A stretch of 64,000 nucleotides of DNA from Hydrogenophilus sp. (GTDB lineage: Bacteria > Pseudomonadota > Gammaproteobacteria > Burkholderiales > Rhodocyclaceae). A program made the translations under genes and the position numbers. Under the pieces are notes generated by a model that saw only the letters and a program-made list of their open reading frames with translations, ran no database searches and was not told the DNA's origin. Each line of letters starts with the position of its first letter. The first letter of the stretch is position 1. Positions 1 through 8,219 of this stretch are shown here, piece after piece. Location of the stretch: positions 1 to 64,000 of the forward strand of contig JAOAEZ010000006.1 of the NCBI GenBank assembly GCA_026416515.1. Direction: 5' to 3'.

Positions 1-270
1 GCCTTTACCCCACCAACAAGCTAATCGGAGATCGGCCGCTCAAGTAGCGCAAGGCCTCGCGGTCCCCTGCTTTCCTCCTCAGAGCTTATGCGGTATTAGC
101 CCGCCTTTCGGCAGGTTATCCCCCACTACTTGGTACGTTCCGATCTATTACTCACCCGTTCGCCACTCGCCACCAAGGTAGTCGCCTACCTCGTGCTGCC
201 GTCCGACTTGCATGTGTAAAGCATGCCGCCAGCGTTCAATCTGAGCCAGGATCAAACTCTCAGGTTCAAA
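1..270 (-). rRNA. rrs: 16S ribosomal RNA, 5' end (partial)
   Basis: The reverse complement begins near position 270 and contains the universal 27F-type start (AGAGTTTGATCCTGGCTCAG, 243-262). It continues with the bacterial helix-6 region and runs off the left edge of the window, so only about the first 270 bases are present. The segment after the 27F site (ATTGAACGCTGGCGGCATGC) is typical of beta- and gammaproteobacteria. The exact mature 5' end is inferred by analogy and could differ by a few bases. Confidence 0.97.
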
Positions 271-367
271 CCAAAATCGGCACCTATTCCTTCAGGCGCC
301 GCTCACAGGTGCCCACACCCATCAGCCATCACTGCACGGTTAAAGATCAACGCTCAGCGGATTGTTC

Positions 368-396
368 ACTCTATACCAAAAAAGTAAGGATGTCAA
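368..396 (-). promoter_or_regulatory. rrn operon promoter (sigma-70 type)
   Basis: Reading the minus strand, a perfect -35 box TTGACA (391-396) is followed by a TATAGAGT stretch (368-375). TAGAGT is at 17-bp spacing and TATAGA at 15-bp. It points at the 16S gene about 100 bases downstream, leaving a leader as expected for rRNA. Its -35 box lies close to that of the plus-strand promoter at 405-433. Confidence 0.65.
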
Positions 397-404
397 CCCA
401 TCCT

Positions 405-433
405 TTGCCTCAGATGCTCTTCTTTTGTAGAAT
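405..433 (+). promoter_or_regulatory. Promoter for the rnfB-like/nth group
   Basis: TTGCCT (405-410) and TAGAAT (428-433) are separated by exactly 17 bases and precede the ferredoxin ATG at 472 by about 38 bases. The -35 box lies 8 bases from the -35 of the opposing rRNA promoter, so the two promoters are back to back and may compete for polymerase. Confidence 0.5.
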
Positions 434-471
434 AGCGTATCTGATTCCACCTCAGCAGCTCGAAGAGTCCG

Positions 472-900
472 ATGAGTTCGACCCTTCCCCAACCCCATTT
501 GATTGCTGAAATCGAGGAGACGCGCTGCATCGGCTGTACCCTCTGCCGAGAAGCTTGCCCGGAGAATGCGATTGTTGGAGCCGTCAAACAGATTCATACA
601 ATTCTCGACGACCTTTGTACGGGCTGTGATCGGTGCCGTCCGCTCTGCCCGGTTTCTTGCATTCGCTTAATTGTTTGCTCCGTTTCTTTCGAACCCCCTC
701 CCAAGGAGCGTTTCCATTCTTCTCTCGCCTCTTTTCCAGAGCCCCCCCACCCTTCACCCCGCTTTGTCAGCGACTATCTCAACACCCTTTCCCCTCCCTC
801 TCCTGAGCTTTTAGAAGAATATAAAGCCGCCATTCTGGCGACCGCTCTAGCCCCCACGCCTACGGAGCACTCCCCCCTCGAAGCGTTTCCCTCCTCATAG
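472..900 (+). CDS. RnfB/RsxB-like 2[4Fe-4S] ferredoxin
   Basis: This 142-residue protein carries two 4Fe-4S motifs of the form C-x2-C-x2-C-x3-C (Cys19-22-25-29 and Cys49-52-55-59). The intervening sequence ([14 protein letters not shown]) closely resembles the ferredoxin half of RnfB, the electron-entry subunit of the Rnf/Rsx NAD:ferredoxin complex. The N-terminal membrane anchor and the extra Fe-S domain of full RnfB are absent, and the C-terminal half is Pro/Ser-rich without clear fold. No other rnf genes are nearby. The rnfB-nth order is common in betaproteobacteria, where this short protein may serve as a soluble electron donor; that role is inferred. The nth ATG follows ten bases after the stop. 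Confidence 0.8.
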   Translation: MSSTLPQPHLIAEIEETRCIGCTLCREACPENAIVGAVKQIHTILDDLCTGCDRCRPLCPVSCIRLIVCSVSFEPPPKERFHSSLASFPEPPHPSPRFVSDYLNTLSPPSPELLEEYKAAILATALAPTPTEHSPLEAFPSS

Positions 901-909
901 GTCCTTTTC

Positions 910-1605
910 ATGGCCCCGCGCCGCTCTCATCCACCCTCCCCCTTGATGAACGAATCGGCGGTTGCTGAAGCGTTCCGCCGCTGGGCTGAAGCTTGCCCTA
1001 CCCCCACCACAGAACTCCACTACTGCACTCCTTTTCAGCTTCTGGTCGCAGTAGTCCTTTCCGCCCAAACCACCGATCAAAGCGTCAATCACGCTACCCG
1101 TACCCTCTTTACTGTGGCCCCCGACGCCTGTGCGATGGCGGCTCTTGACGAAAGCGAGATTATCTCCCACATTCGCCGGCTCGGCCTCTATCGCACCAAA
1201 GCCCGTCACCTCAAAGCCTTAGCCACACAGATCTGTCGAGATTATCATGGCACCGTTCCCAACAGCCGCCTCTTGTTAGAGCGCCTCCCCGGCGTGGGAC
1301 GCAAAACTGCCAACGTTATTCTGAATACCCTTTTCGACGCTGAGACCATCGCGGTAGATACCCATATTTTTCGCATTGCCAATCGGATGGGCCTCGCCCC
1401 CGGTCCTACCGAGCGGGCCGTCGAAGAGCACCTCCTTCGCCGCATCCCACCCCCCTACCGCCGCCATGCCCATCACTGGCTGATCCTCCATGGTCGCTTT
1501 ACCTGCACCGCGCGTCACCCCCGTTGTCGTCACTGTTTGGTGATCGACCTTTGCACTTACCCCGACAAGGAAAAGACTCATGCTCTTTCAACCCTCTCGC
1601 GATGA
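910..1605 (+). CDS. nth: Endonuclease III (DNA glycosylase/AP lyase)
   Basis: Nth removes oxidised pyrimidines and nicks abasic sites in base-excision repair. The helix-hairpin-helix LERLPGVGRKTANVIL holds the catalytic Lys132, and VDTHIFRI holds the catalytic Asp150. The C-terminal 4Fe-4S cluster motif C-x6-C-x2-C-x5-C is intact (Cys199, 206, 209, 215). Full family length (231 aa). The family's usual N-terminus aligns with the internal ATG at 946 (MNESAVAEAF), so the true start may be 946; neither candidate has a strong ribosome-binding site. The 3' end overlaps the next gene by 26 bases, suggesting coupled translation. Confidence 0.95.
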   Translation: MAPRRSHPPSPLMNESAVAEAFRRWAEACPTPTTELHYCTPFQLLVAVVLSAQTTDQSVNHATRTLFTVAPDACAMAALDESEIISHIRRLGLYRTKARHLKALATQICRDYHGTVPNSRLLLERLPGVGRKTANVILNTLFDAETIAVDTHIFRIANRMGLAPGPTERAVEEHLLRRIPPPYRRHAHHWLILHGRFTCTARHPRCRHCLVIDLCTYPDKEKTHALSTLSR

Positions 1606-2005
1606 AGTGCGCCGTTTCCTAGCGGAAAGTTTCCGCCGGTGGCGGGACGCGCTACCCCTTGACCCCATTCAAGCCCGAGCTGCTGAAGTCATCGCGCTCC
1701 ACCCGGAGTATTTTCCTCTGCTGACCGACGAAGCAGCCCTTTTTCGCGACTACACCCCCGCCGACGGGGGAGTAAACCCCTTTCTGCATTTAACGCTGCA
1801 CTTCGCTGTAGCCGAACAACTGGCGATCGACCATCCTCCTGGAATCTGTGCGCTCTATGCCGAGCGCTGTGTCCGCCGTGGAGACCCCCATGAAGCCCTT
1901 CACGATCTTGTAGAGGCGCTCGGAATCACCTTATATGAAGCGCAACGAAGCGGTCTTCCTCCCGACAACGACGCCTATCTAGAGCAAATTCGAAAACTTC
2001 GCTAA
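1580..2005 (+). CDS. DUF1841 family protein
   Basis: This 141-residue protein is predicted soluble, helical and acidic. It matches my recollection of the DUF1841 family, found largely in betaproteobacteria next to nth, through the N-terminal FLAESFRRWRDALPLDP and the central NPFLHLTLHFAVAEQ region with conserved His residues. Function is unknown. Its start lies inside the end of nth, so the two are likely co-translated. No signal peptide or membrane segment is visible. Confidence 0.8.
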   Translation: MLFQPSRDEVRRFLAESFRRWRDALPLDPIQARAAEVIALHPEYFPLLTDEAALFRDYTPADGGVNPFLHLTLHFAVAEQLAIDHPPGICALYAERCVRRGDPHEALHDLVEALGITLYEAQRSGLPPDNDAYLEQIRKLR

Positions 2006-2198
2006 TCGCCGATTGACAATACCCTCCTGCCACGTTCATACCCTCTTCATCGTTTTCGTTTTCATTTAATCGGTTAGACAACTTCCGCTTTTGCACGCCA
2101 CGCCGAAAACAGCCGAATAATCACGCCTTTTCCCTTCTTTTCCGAGCGTACTTCGATCGCCTCGAAACGATAATGGAAAAAGAAAGGAGGAGCTTTGA
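2006..2198. other. Intergenic region upstream of fliO
   Basis: No gene is visible in this 193-base gap. It holds a TTGACA hexamer at 2013-2018 with only a weak -10 candidate (TCATAC at 2036), and a strong ribosome-binding site (AAAGGAGGAG, just before the fliO ATG). A flagellar-type promoter was looked for and not recognised. Confidence 0.4.
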
Positions 2199-2582
2199 AT
2201 GGGTTGGGAACCTCACTACGCACCCCTTTTGCAGCTGACACTAGCCCTCGGCGGCGGGGCAATAGTGTTGGGGGCCGTGTTACACTGGATCAAACGCATC
2301 CGACCCGGCATCGCGGGAGGCGACGATCTGAAGATCGTTCAGGTTTTGGCTGTTGGGCCGCGGGAGCGAATTATTCTTCTAGAAAGCCAAAACCACCGCT
2401 TTCTGGTGGGAGTCACTCCCTCAACGGTTACTCCCCTTTGGTCGCTACCCTCTCCTGCAGTCGACCTTTCCTCCCGCTCCGAACCCTCTGCGGCAGCTGC
2501 AGATTCCTCCTCCCCCACCTTCCCCGAAATATTGGCGCAACGGCGCCTGGGTACCGCAGCCTCTTCGGAGGTGCAATCATGA
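2199..2582 (+). CDS. fliO: Flagellar biosynthesis protein FliO
   Basis: FliO assists assembly of the FliPQR export gate of the flagellar type III secretion apparatus. The 127-residue protein has one N-terminal membrane segment (about residues 8-27) followed by a short basic cytoplasmic domain with the family pattern [21 protein letters not shown] very strong ribosome-binding site precedes the ATG. The stop codon overlaps the fliP start as ATGA (2579-2582). The usual upstream partners fliL, fliM and fliN are not in the window, so this is a detached fliOPQR block. Confidence 0.88.
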   Translation: MGWEPHYAPLLQLTLALGGGAIVLGAVLHWIKRIRPGIAGGDDLKIVQVLAVGPRERIILLESQNHRFLVGVTPSTVTPLWSLPSPAVDLSSRSEPSAAAADSSSPTFPEILAQRRLGTAASSEVQS

Positions 2583-3340
2583 AGAGAAATCTCCCCCGTG
2601 CGCTTTTCATTTTACTCCTGTTTTTCGGATTGAGCCTTACTGCCCCTGAAATTGCCGCCGCGCAAGGAATTCCCCTGGCCACTGTCCGCCCTCAACCAGG
2701 GGGAGCTTCTGCCTACTCGCTCAATGTCCAGACGCTGCTTCTCCTAACCGCCCTGACCTTTTTGCCCGCAGCGCTGCTGATGATGACCAGTTTTACCCGT
2801 ATTATCATCGTTCTCTCTCTCTTGCGTATGGCGCTCGGAACCCAGACCTCCCCTCCCAATCAGGTCTTGATTGGCATCGCGCTCTTTCTTACCTTTTTCA
2901 TCATGGCGCCGGTCTTCGACCGGATCTACCAGGAAGCTTGGTTGCCATATGAACGCAGTGAAATGGCATTTGAACATGCGGTGCAGCGCGCTGCTCTACC
3001 GATCAAAGAGTTTATGCTCGCACAGGTGCGCGAAGGAGAGCTGCGTCTTTTTGCTGACCTTGCCGACCTTCCCGCGGTTCAAAAACCCGAAGAGCTGCCC
3101 CTTCGCGTAGTCGTTCCGGCGTTTATCACCTCGGAGCTGAAAACGGCCTTCCAAATCGGCTTTATGATTTTTCTCCCTTTTCTGATCATCGACATGATCG
3201 TCGCCTCGGTCCTCATGGCAATGGGAATGATGATGATGTCGCCGGTTCTTGTCGCGCTGCCGTTCAAACTTCTCGTCTTCGTTTTGGTCGACGGTTGGAC
3301 TCTCCTCGTCGGCTCCCTTGTCCGCAGTTTTAGCCTTTAG
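2579..3340 (+). CDS. fliP: Flagellar export gate protein FliP
   Basis: FliP is the main subunit of the flagellar type III export gate in the inner membrane. The 253-residue protein begins with a cleavable-type signal sequence ending near AAA-Q. It then shows the conserved [19 protein letters not shown] segment after the first membrane helix, a periplasmic domain, and C-terminal helices with the Met-rich [10 protein letters not shown] stretch typical of FliP. The start was chosen at the ATGA overlap with fliO; upstream extension in this frame lies inside fliO and is not protein-like. fliQ follows 9 bases later. Confidence 0.96.
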   Translation: MKRNLPRALFILLLFFGLSLTAPEIAAAQGIPLATVRPQPGGASAYSLNVQTLLLLTALTFLPAALLMMTSFTRIIIVLSLLRMALGTQTSPPNQVLIGIALFLTFFIMAPVFDRIYQEAWLPYERSEMAFEHAVQRAALPIKEFMLAQVREGELRLFADLADLPAVQKPEELPLRVVVPAFITSELKTAFQIGFMIFLPFLIIDMIVASVLMAMGMMMMSPVLVALPFKLLVFVLVDGWTLLVGSLVRSFSL

Positions 3341-3349
3341 GAGTTTACC

Positions 3350-3616
3350 ATGTACGCCGCGCTCTTCGATCTCGCCCGCGACGCAATCATCACTGCTCTT
3401 CTCCTCTCTGCCCCGCCATTTTTGGCGGCGTTGATCACCGGTCTTATCATCAGCATCTTTCAAGCTGCTACTCAAATCAATGAAATGACCCTAACCTTTG
3501 TCCCAAAATTCATTGCAGTGGTCCTCACTTTGATTGTGATGGGTCCATGGATGGGGCAAACAATCACCGACTTCACTCTGCGGCTGATGCATGAACTGCC
3601 GCAGCTCATCACCTAA
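3350..3616 (+). CDS. fliQ: Flagellar export gate protein FliQ
   Basis: An 88-residue protein with two membrane helices, the standard length for FliQ, which packs with FliP and FliR to form the export gate. The pattern LITGLIISIFQAATQINEMT is diagnostic for the family. A good ribosome-binding site (AGGAG) lies seven bases before the ATG, in the short gap after fliP. Confidence 0.96.
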   Translation: MYAALFDLARDAIITALLLSAPPFLAALITGLIISIFQAATQINEMTLTFVPKFIAVVLTLIVMGPWMGQTITDFTLRLMHELPQLIT

Positions 3617-3631
3617 GGCTGCGTCTTCTCG

Positions 3632-4432
3632 ATGTTGACCCTCACCGACGATCAATGGAGCGAGTGGCTTTCTCTTTACGTGTTACCTTTTTTTCGCATT
3701 CTCGGACTCCTTGCCGCTGCTCCTCTACTCTCTAATCGGGCGATCCCTACCCGAGTACGGCTTGCCCTCGCGATCGCGATTACCCTCGCCATTGTCCCCT
3801 CATTACCTCCGATCGTTCAGCCGGTCGCTGTAGGTTCCTGGGCGATCCTTCCAGCTATTATCGCGGAATTGCTAATCGGGGTGGTGATCGGCTTCCTGAT
3901 CCGCCTTGCCTTTGCCGCGATTGATCTTGCGGCCTCTCTTGCAGGTTTCCAAATGGGGCTCTCGTTTGCTGTCTTCTTTAGCCCTACCACAGGGGCTCAA
4001 ACGCCTGTCCTCAATGAATTCATTGGTCTATTTGCCACACTTCTTTTTCTCTCTCTCGACGGCCATCTGATGCTGATTCTCGCCATCGCCAAAAGCCTAC
4101 ACTGGTTGCCTCCTCCTGCCTCTTCTCTCTCTTGGCAAACGGGATGGGAAATGCTCCTCTCGGTTCCGCTCACGCTCTTTGTCGTCGCTTTCATGATCTC
4201 GTTGCCGGTCACGGCGGCGCTCTTTCTTACCAACATTGCGCTGGGCATCCTCACCCGAACGGCCCCTCAGCTCAACCTCTTTGCGGTGGGTTTTCCCATC
4301 ACTATCTCTATCGGTTTTCTTACCCTCCTCATCACCTTTCCAGCGATCGGGGAGGTGATACGAAACGTTTTCACCGATGCCTTAGAAACAGCCGAAGCCT
4401 TTCTCGTCGCTCTCGGCGCAGTTCCGCGGTAA
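3632..4432 (+). CDS. fliR: Flagellar export gate protein FliR
   Basis: FliR completes the FliPQR gate. The 266-residue protein has about six membrane helices and the family's FQMGLSFAVFFSPTTG and ALFLTNIALGILTRTAPQLN segments, the latter resembling the SpaR/EscT group. It follows fliQ by 15 bases with a weak ribosome-binding site, suggesting polycistronic translation. Length and topology are normal. Confidence 0.95.
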   Translation: MLTLTDDQWSEWLSLYVLPFFRILGLLAAAPLLSNRAIPTRVRLALAIAITLAIVPSLPPIVQPVAVGSWAILPAIIAELLIGVVIGFLIRLAFAAIDLAASLAGFQMGLSFAVFFSPTTGAQTPVLNEFIGLFATLLFLSLDGHLMLILAIAKSLHWLPPPASSLSWQTGWEMLLSVPLTLFVVAFMISLPVTAALFLTNIALGILTRTAPQLNLFAVGFPITISIGFLTLLITFPAIGEVIRNVFTDALETAEAFLVALGAVPR

Positions 4433-4472
4433 ACTTTCTCCTCTATCTCAATTCCCCCTTTCTTCCCACCCT

Positions 4473-5417
4473 GTGTCTGACCCATCCGTTTCTCCCCCTT
4501 TTCCCGCTCTCCTTGGCCCAACAGCGAGCGGCAAAACGGCACTCACGCTCGCCATCGCCGACCGTTTTCCTATCGAAGTGATCAGCATCGACTCAGCGCT
4601 CGTCTACCAGGGAATGGATATCGGGACAGCCAAACCGAGCGCTATCGAGCGACAACGATGCCTTCATCACCTCATCGATTTTTTACCTCCCGAGCAAACC
4701 TACACTGTTGGCCGTTTTGTAACCGACGCCGAAAGTATCCTCCCTGAGATCGCTCTCCGCAATCGCATTCCTCTCTTTGTCGGCGGAACTATGCTTTACG
4801 CCAAAGCCTTCCACGAGGGGCTCGCCCCCCTTCCTCCGGCCAACCCGGCGGTGCGGCATACGATCGATGCCCGCGCGGCCGAGTCCGGTTGGCCAGCCCT
4901 TCACCGTTGGTTAGCCGAACTCGACCCCGCCACCGCTGCCCGCCTTGCCCCCAACGACCGGCAACGGATTCAACGAGCCCTTGAAATCGTTCTCACCACT
5001 GGCCGGCCCATCGGCGACCTTTTTGCCACCCAGCGGAAAAGGGAGCGTTTCGCCCTCGCTGCCCTTCTCCCCAGCGACCGAACATGGTTAGCGCGCCGCA
5101 TTGAGGAGCGGTTCCACGCCATGTTACGCGCCGGCTTCCTTGAGGAAGTCGCTCAACTGCGCACTCGGCCAACGCTCACCGCCCAAGCCTCTTCTATGCG
5201 TGCAGTCGGTTACCGGCAGGCGTGGGCCTTTCTCGACGGTAAAATCGGCTACCAAGAGATGGTAAACGCCGCGATCGCGGCCACACGGCAATTGGCCAAA
5301 CGTCAGCTCACTTGGTTACGCCGATTCATCCGCGAATGGAATGACGTCATCGTTCTTGACCCTCTAGACCCTGGCGTCGAGCAAAAGCTCTCACAATGGC
5401 TTCATCGCTGGCGGTAA
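4473..5417 (+). CDS. miaA: tRNA dimethylallyltransferase
   Basis: MiaA transfers the dimethylallyl group to N6 of A37 in tRNAs that read UNN codons. The P-loop GPTASGKT is near residue 15, followed by the family signatures SIDSALVYQGMDIGTAKP and FVGGTMLYAKA. The 314-residue length is typical. A GTG start is used at 4473; there is no clear ribosome-binding site in front of it, and no in-frame ATG precedes the P-loop. In many proteobacteria miaA follows mutL; here mutL is 36 kb away. Confidence 0.95.
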   Translation: MSDPSVSPPFPALLGPTASGKTALTLAIADRFPIEVISIDSALVYQGMDIGTAKPSAIERQRCLHHLIDFLPPEQTYTVGRFVTDAESILPEIALRNRIPLFVGGTMLYAKAFHEGLAPLPPANPAVRHTIDARAAESGWPALHRWLAELDPATAARLAPNDRQRIQRALEIVLTTGRPIGDLFATQRKRERFALAALLPSDRTWLARRIEERFHAMLRAGFLEEVAQLRTRPTLTAQASSMRAVGYRQAWAFLDGKIGYQEMVNAAIAATRQLAKRQLTWLRRFIREWNDVIVLDPLDPGVEQKLSQWLHRWR

Positions 5418-5444
5418 CCTCTTTCTCCTTCAGCCATCCCGAAC

Positions 5445-5450
5445 TATAAT
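5445..5450 (+). promoter_or_regulatory. Candidate -10 box for glnE
   Basis: A perfect TATAAT hexamer lies 27 bases before the glnE ATG in the 60-base gap after miaA. No good -35 box is found at 16-18 bases, so the promoter is only tentative. Confidence 0.35.
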
Positions 5451-5477
5451 CCACCTGGTTTTCTTTCATCGCGGGCT

Positions 5478-8219
5478 ATGTCCCTCCTCTCCGAGGCATT
5501 AACGGTCGCTTTTCGCTACTCCCCCCATCTCGCGGATCTACTCGCAGCCCGCCCTTGGATCGGCGAGTGGCTTACCCCCAGACTCGAGCGCCCGATCACC
5601 CACAGCGACCTCGACGCCTTTTTCGTCGATCCTCCTTTCCCGCCTTGCACCTCCGCTCACCCCGACGAGCGGCTCATGATTGCTCTTCGTCACCTTCGGG
5701 CTGCCCACTTCGCCCACACGGCTCTGCGCGATCTCGCCCTTGCTGCCTCTCTTGACGAAATCATGCACGCGATGACGCTCCTTGCCGATTTTGCTATCCC
5801 TCTGGTCTACGAGCACCACTACCTTCAACTAGCTGACCGCTATGGCCGTCCTCAATCTGAGGATGGGTGGGAACAAGAGCTGATCGTCATCGGTATGGGA
5901 AAACTGGGAGGAGGCGAACTGAATGTCTCTTCCGATATAGACTTGATCTTCGTCTACCCTGAAGACGGCGAAACTGCTGGAGAACGCCATCTCAGCAACG
6001 CTGAGTTTTTTACCCAACTTGGCAAGCGTCTCGTTTATACCTTAGCACACCCCACTGCGGAAGGGCACGTCTTTCGGGTCGACCTTCGTCTTCGGCCGCA
6101 TGGCGACTCGGGCCCACTCGTCGTCTCTTTCGCGATGCTCGAAGAGTACCTTGTCACTCAAGGTCGCGCCTGGGAGCGCTATGCTTGGATCAAGGCGAGG
6201 CCCCTCACAGGGGAACGCACTGGCCAGCTTGACGCGATCGTTCGCCCTTTCGTCTTTCGAAAATACCTTGATTACAGCGCCTTAGAAGCCGTTCGCGACC
6301 TTCACGCCCAAATTCGCCTCGAAAATGCCCGTCGCGATCGGCAAAACCACATCAAACTCGGGCCGGGGGGTATTCGCGAAATCGAATTCATCGCTCAAGC
6401 ACACCAACTTATTCGCGGCGGGCGTGATCCCACTCTCCAACGGCGATCCACCCGAGCAACCCTTGCCCGTCTTGCCGAAACTGGGCAACTCCACCCGGAA
6501 AAGTGGCGGCTTCTTGATGACGCCTATTGCTTCTTACGGCGTGTCGAACACCGTCTTCAATACTGGCGCGACCAACAGACCCACGACCTTCCGCGCACTC
6601 CTCTGCAACAGCAACGGCTTGCTGAGTCGCTTGGCTTCACCGGCTACGCTTGTTTTCTCGATACCCTCGAATACCACCGGCAAGTTGTTTCAGAGCACTT
6701 TCAGGCGCTATTTGGCAAAGAAGAACCCTCTCCGACGCGAAATGCCGCTTGGTATGCAGCATCGGACCGTAATATTCTCGCGTCATTTCTCACTGAACTC
6801 GGTTATACCAACCCCTCTTCGCTCGCGGAGCGACTGGAAACGCTGAAGTCCACCCGCGTTGCCCCTCTCTCGAGCGAGGGTCGGCGCTGGCGCGACAACC
6901 TCATTGTTCGGTTCCTAGACGTTGCGCGCACTTTCCGTGACCCCGATTCTACCCTTGCTCGTTTTCTCGACCTCGTCGAAGCCATCGGTCGGCGAAGCAG
7001 CTACTATGCCCTCTTAAATGAAAACCCACAAGCGCTTGCTCGGATAGCCGACATTCTTTCTGCATCCCGCTGGGCAGCCGGCTATCTCTGTCGCCATCCG
7101 ATCCTTCTTGACGAACTGCTCGACCCGCGTACCCTTGCTGACGAACCCGATTGGCTCTCCTATGCCCACGAGCTCCAGGAGCAGCTCGCTCTTCGTCGTC
7201 CAGATACAGAAGCGCAAATGAACTGGCTCCGAGAAGCGCATCATGCCCAACTCTTTCGGTTGCTGATGCGCGACCTCGCAGGGCACTTCACAGTAGAACG
7301 TCTCTCAGACCACCTCTCTGCGCTCGCGGACGCTACATTAGCCGCCACCCTTCCCGAGACATGGCGCACCCTCAAGCGCCGCCACACCGACGCCCCTACC
7401 TTTGGCATCGTTGCCTATGGTAAATTAGGAGGAAAAGAGCTGGGTTATGCTGGCGACCTCGACCTCGTCTTTCTCTTTGCCGATCCGCATCCTGAAGCAC
7501 TAGATATTTACTGCCGTTTCGCCCAACGGCTGACCACCTGGTGGAGTGCTCGCACTGCGGCGGGCGAGCTCTTTGAAATCGACCTCCGGCTCCGCCCCGA
7601 TGGTGAAGCCGGTCTTCCGGCCACCCCTTTTCCGCGGCTCGAGCGTTACCTTTTGAAAGAAGCCTGGACATGGGAGCACCAAGCGCTGACCCGCGCTCGT
7701 TTCGTTGCGGGCGCTCCTGAGCTCGGCGACGCCTTCGAAGCACTTCGCCGTCGCATCTTGACCATTCCCCGAAATCCTGAACCGCTTGCGCGGGAAGTAG
7801 TAGCGATGCGCGCTAAGATCTCCGCCGAACATCCTATTCCGCAAGCCCACTTCCACATCAAACATAGCCGCGGCGGCCTTCTCGACGTCGAGTTCATCGT
7901 CCAGTACCTCGTCCTTGCGTACGCTCCCCAGAACCCCCTCCTTTTGGACAACGTCGGCAATATCGCGCTCCTCCATCGTGCTGCTGCTGCCCAGCTGATC
8001 CCCTCTGACCTAGCGGAAGGATCGGCCGCTGCCTATCGCGCTCTACGCGCTGAACAACACAAACTTCGTCTCGACGAGCGCCCGCTTTTCCTTGCGCCCC
8101 ACGAAGTTTCCGCCATTGTCGAACCGGTTATTGCCCTCTGGAACCACCTTTTCGCAACGGTTTCCCCTGCGGAACACCTTGGTCCAGCCGCCAACACCTA
8201 TCAGGAGTCTTTCCCATGA
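5478..8219 (+). CDS. glnE: Bifunctional glutamine synthetase adenylyltransferase/deadenylase
   Basis: GlnE controls glutamine synthetase by attaching or removing AMP in response to PII and glutamine. The 913-residue protein has the expected two nucleotidyltransferase domains. The N-terminal deadenylase has GMGKLGGGELNVSSDIDLIF near residue 140, and the C-terminal adenylylase has GKLGGKELGYAGDLDLVF near residue 650. All acidic metal ligands (D-x-D) are intact. The stop overlaps the next start as ATGA (8216-8219). The window also holds glnK-amtB, so two parts of the nitrogen-control circuit lie within about 12 kb. Confidence 0.97.
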   Translation: MSLLSEALTVAFRYSPHLADLLAARPWIGEWLTPRLERPITHSDLDAFFVDPPFPPCTSAHPDERLMIALRHLRAAHFAHTALRDLALAASLDEIMHAMTLLADFAIPLVYEHHYLQLADRYGRPQSEDGWEQELIVIGMGKLGGGELNVSSDIDLIFVYPEDGETAGERHLSNAEFFTQLGKRLVYTLAHPTAEGHVFRVDLRLRPHGDSGPLVVSFAMLEEYLVTQGRAWERYAWIKARPLTGERTGQLDAIVRPFVFRKYLDYSALEAVRDLHAQIRLENARRDRQNHIKLGPGGIREIEFIAQAHQLIRGGRDPTLQRRSTRATLARLAETGQLHPEKWRLLDDAYCFLRRVEHRLQYWRDQQTHDLPRTPLQQQRLAESLGFTGYACFLDTLEYHRQVVSEHFQALFGKEEPSPTRNAAWYAASDRNILASFLTELGYTNPSSLAERLETLKSTRVAPLSSEGRRWRDNLIVRFLDVARTFRDPDSTLARFLDLVEAIGRRSSYYALLNENPQALARIADILSASRWAAGYLCRHPILLDELLDPRTLADEPDWLSYAHELQEQLALRRPDTEAQMNWLREAHHAQLFRLLMRDLAGHFTVERLSDHLSALADATLAATLPETWRTLKRRHTDAPTFGIVAYGKLGGKELGYAGDLDLVFLFADPHPEALDIYCRFAQRLTTWWSARTAAGELFEIDLRLRPDGEAGLPATPFPRLERYLLKEAWTWEHQALTRARFVAGAPELGDAFEALRRRILTIPRNPEPLAREVVAMRAKISAEHPIPQAHFHIKHSRGGLLDVEFIVQYLVLAYAPQNPLLLDNVGNIALLHRAAAAQLIPSDLAEGSAAAYRALRAEQHKLRLDERPLFLAPHEVSAIVEPVIALWNHLFATVSPAEHLGPAANTYQESFP

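Noticed and set aside
2006..2198. Flagellar (sigma-28) promoter before fliO
   Set aside because: No TAAA-N15-GCCGATAA-type sequence was found; only weak sigma-70-like hexamers.
2195..2578. N-terminal extension of FliP into the fliO region
   Set aside because: The real FliP start at 2579 has the family signal sequence; the extension is fliO read in another frame.
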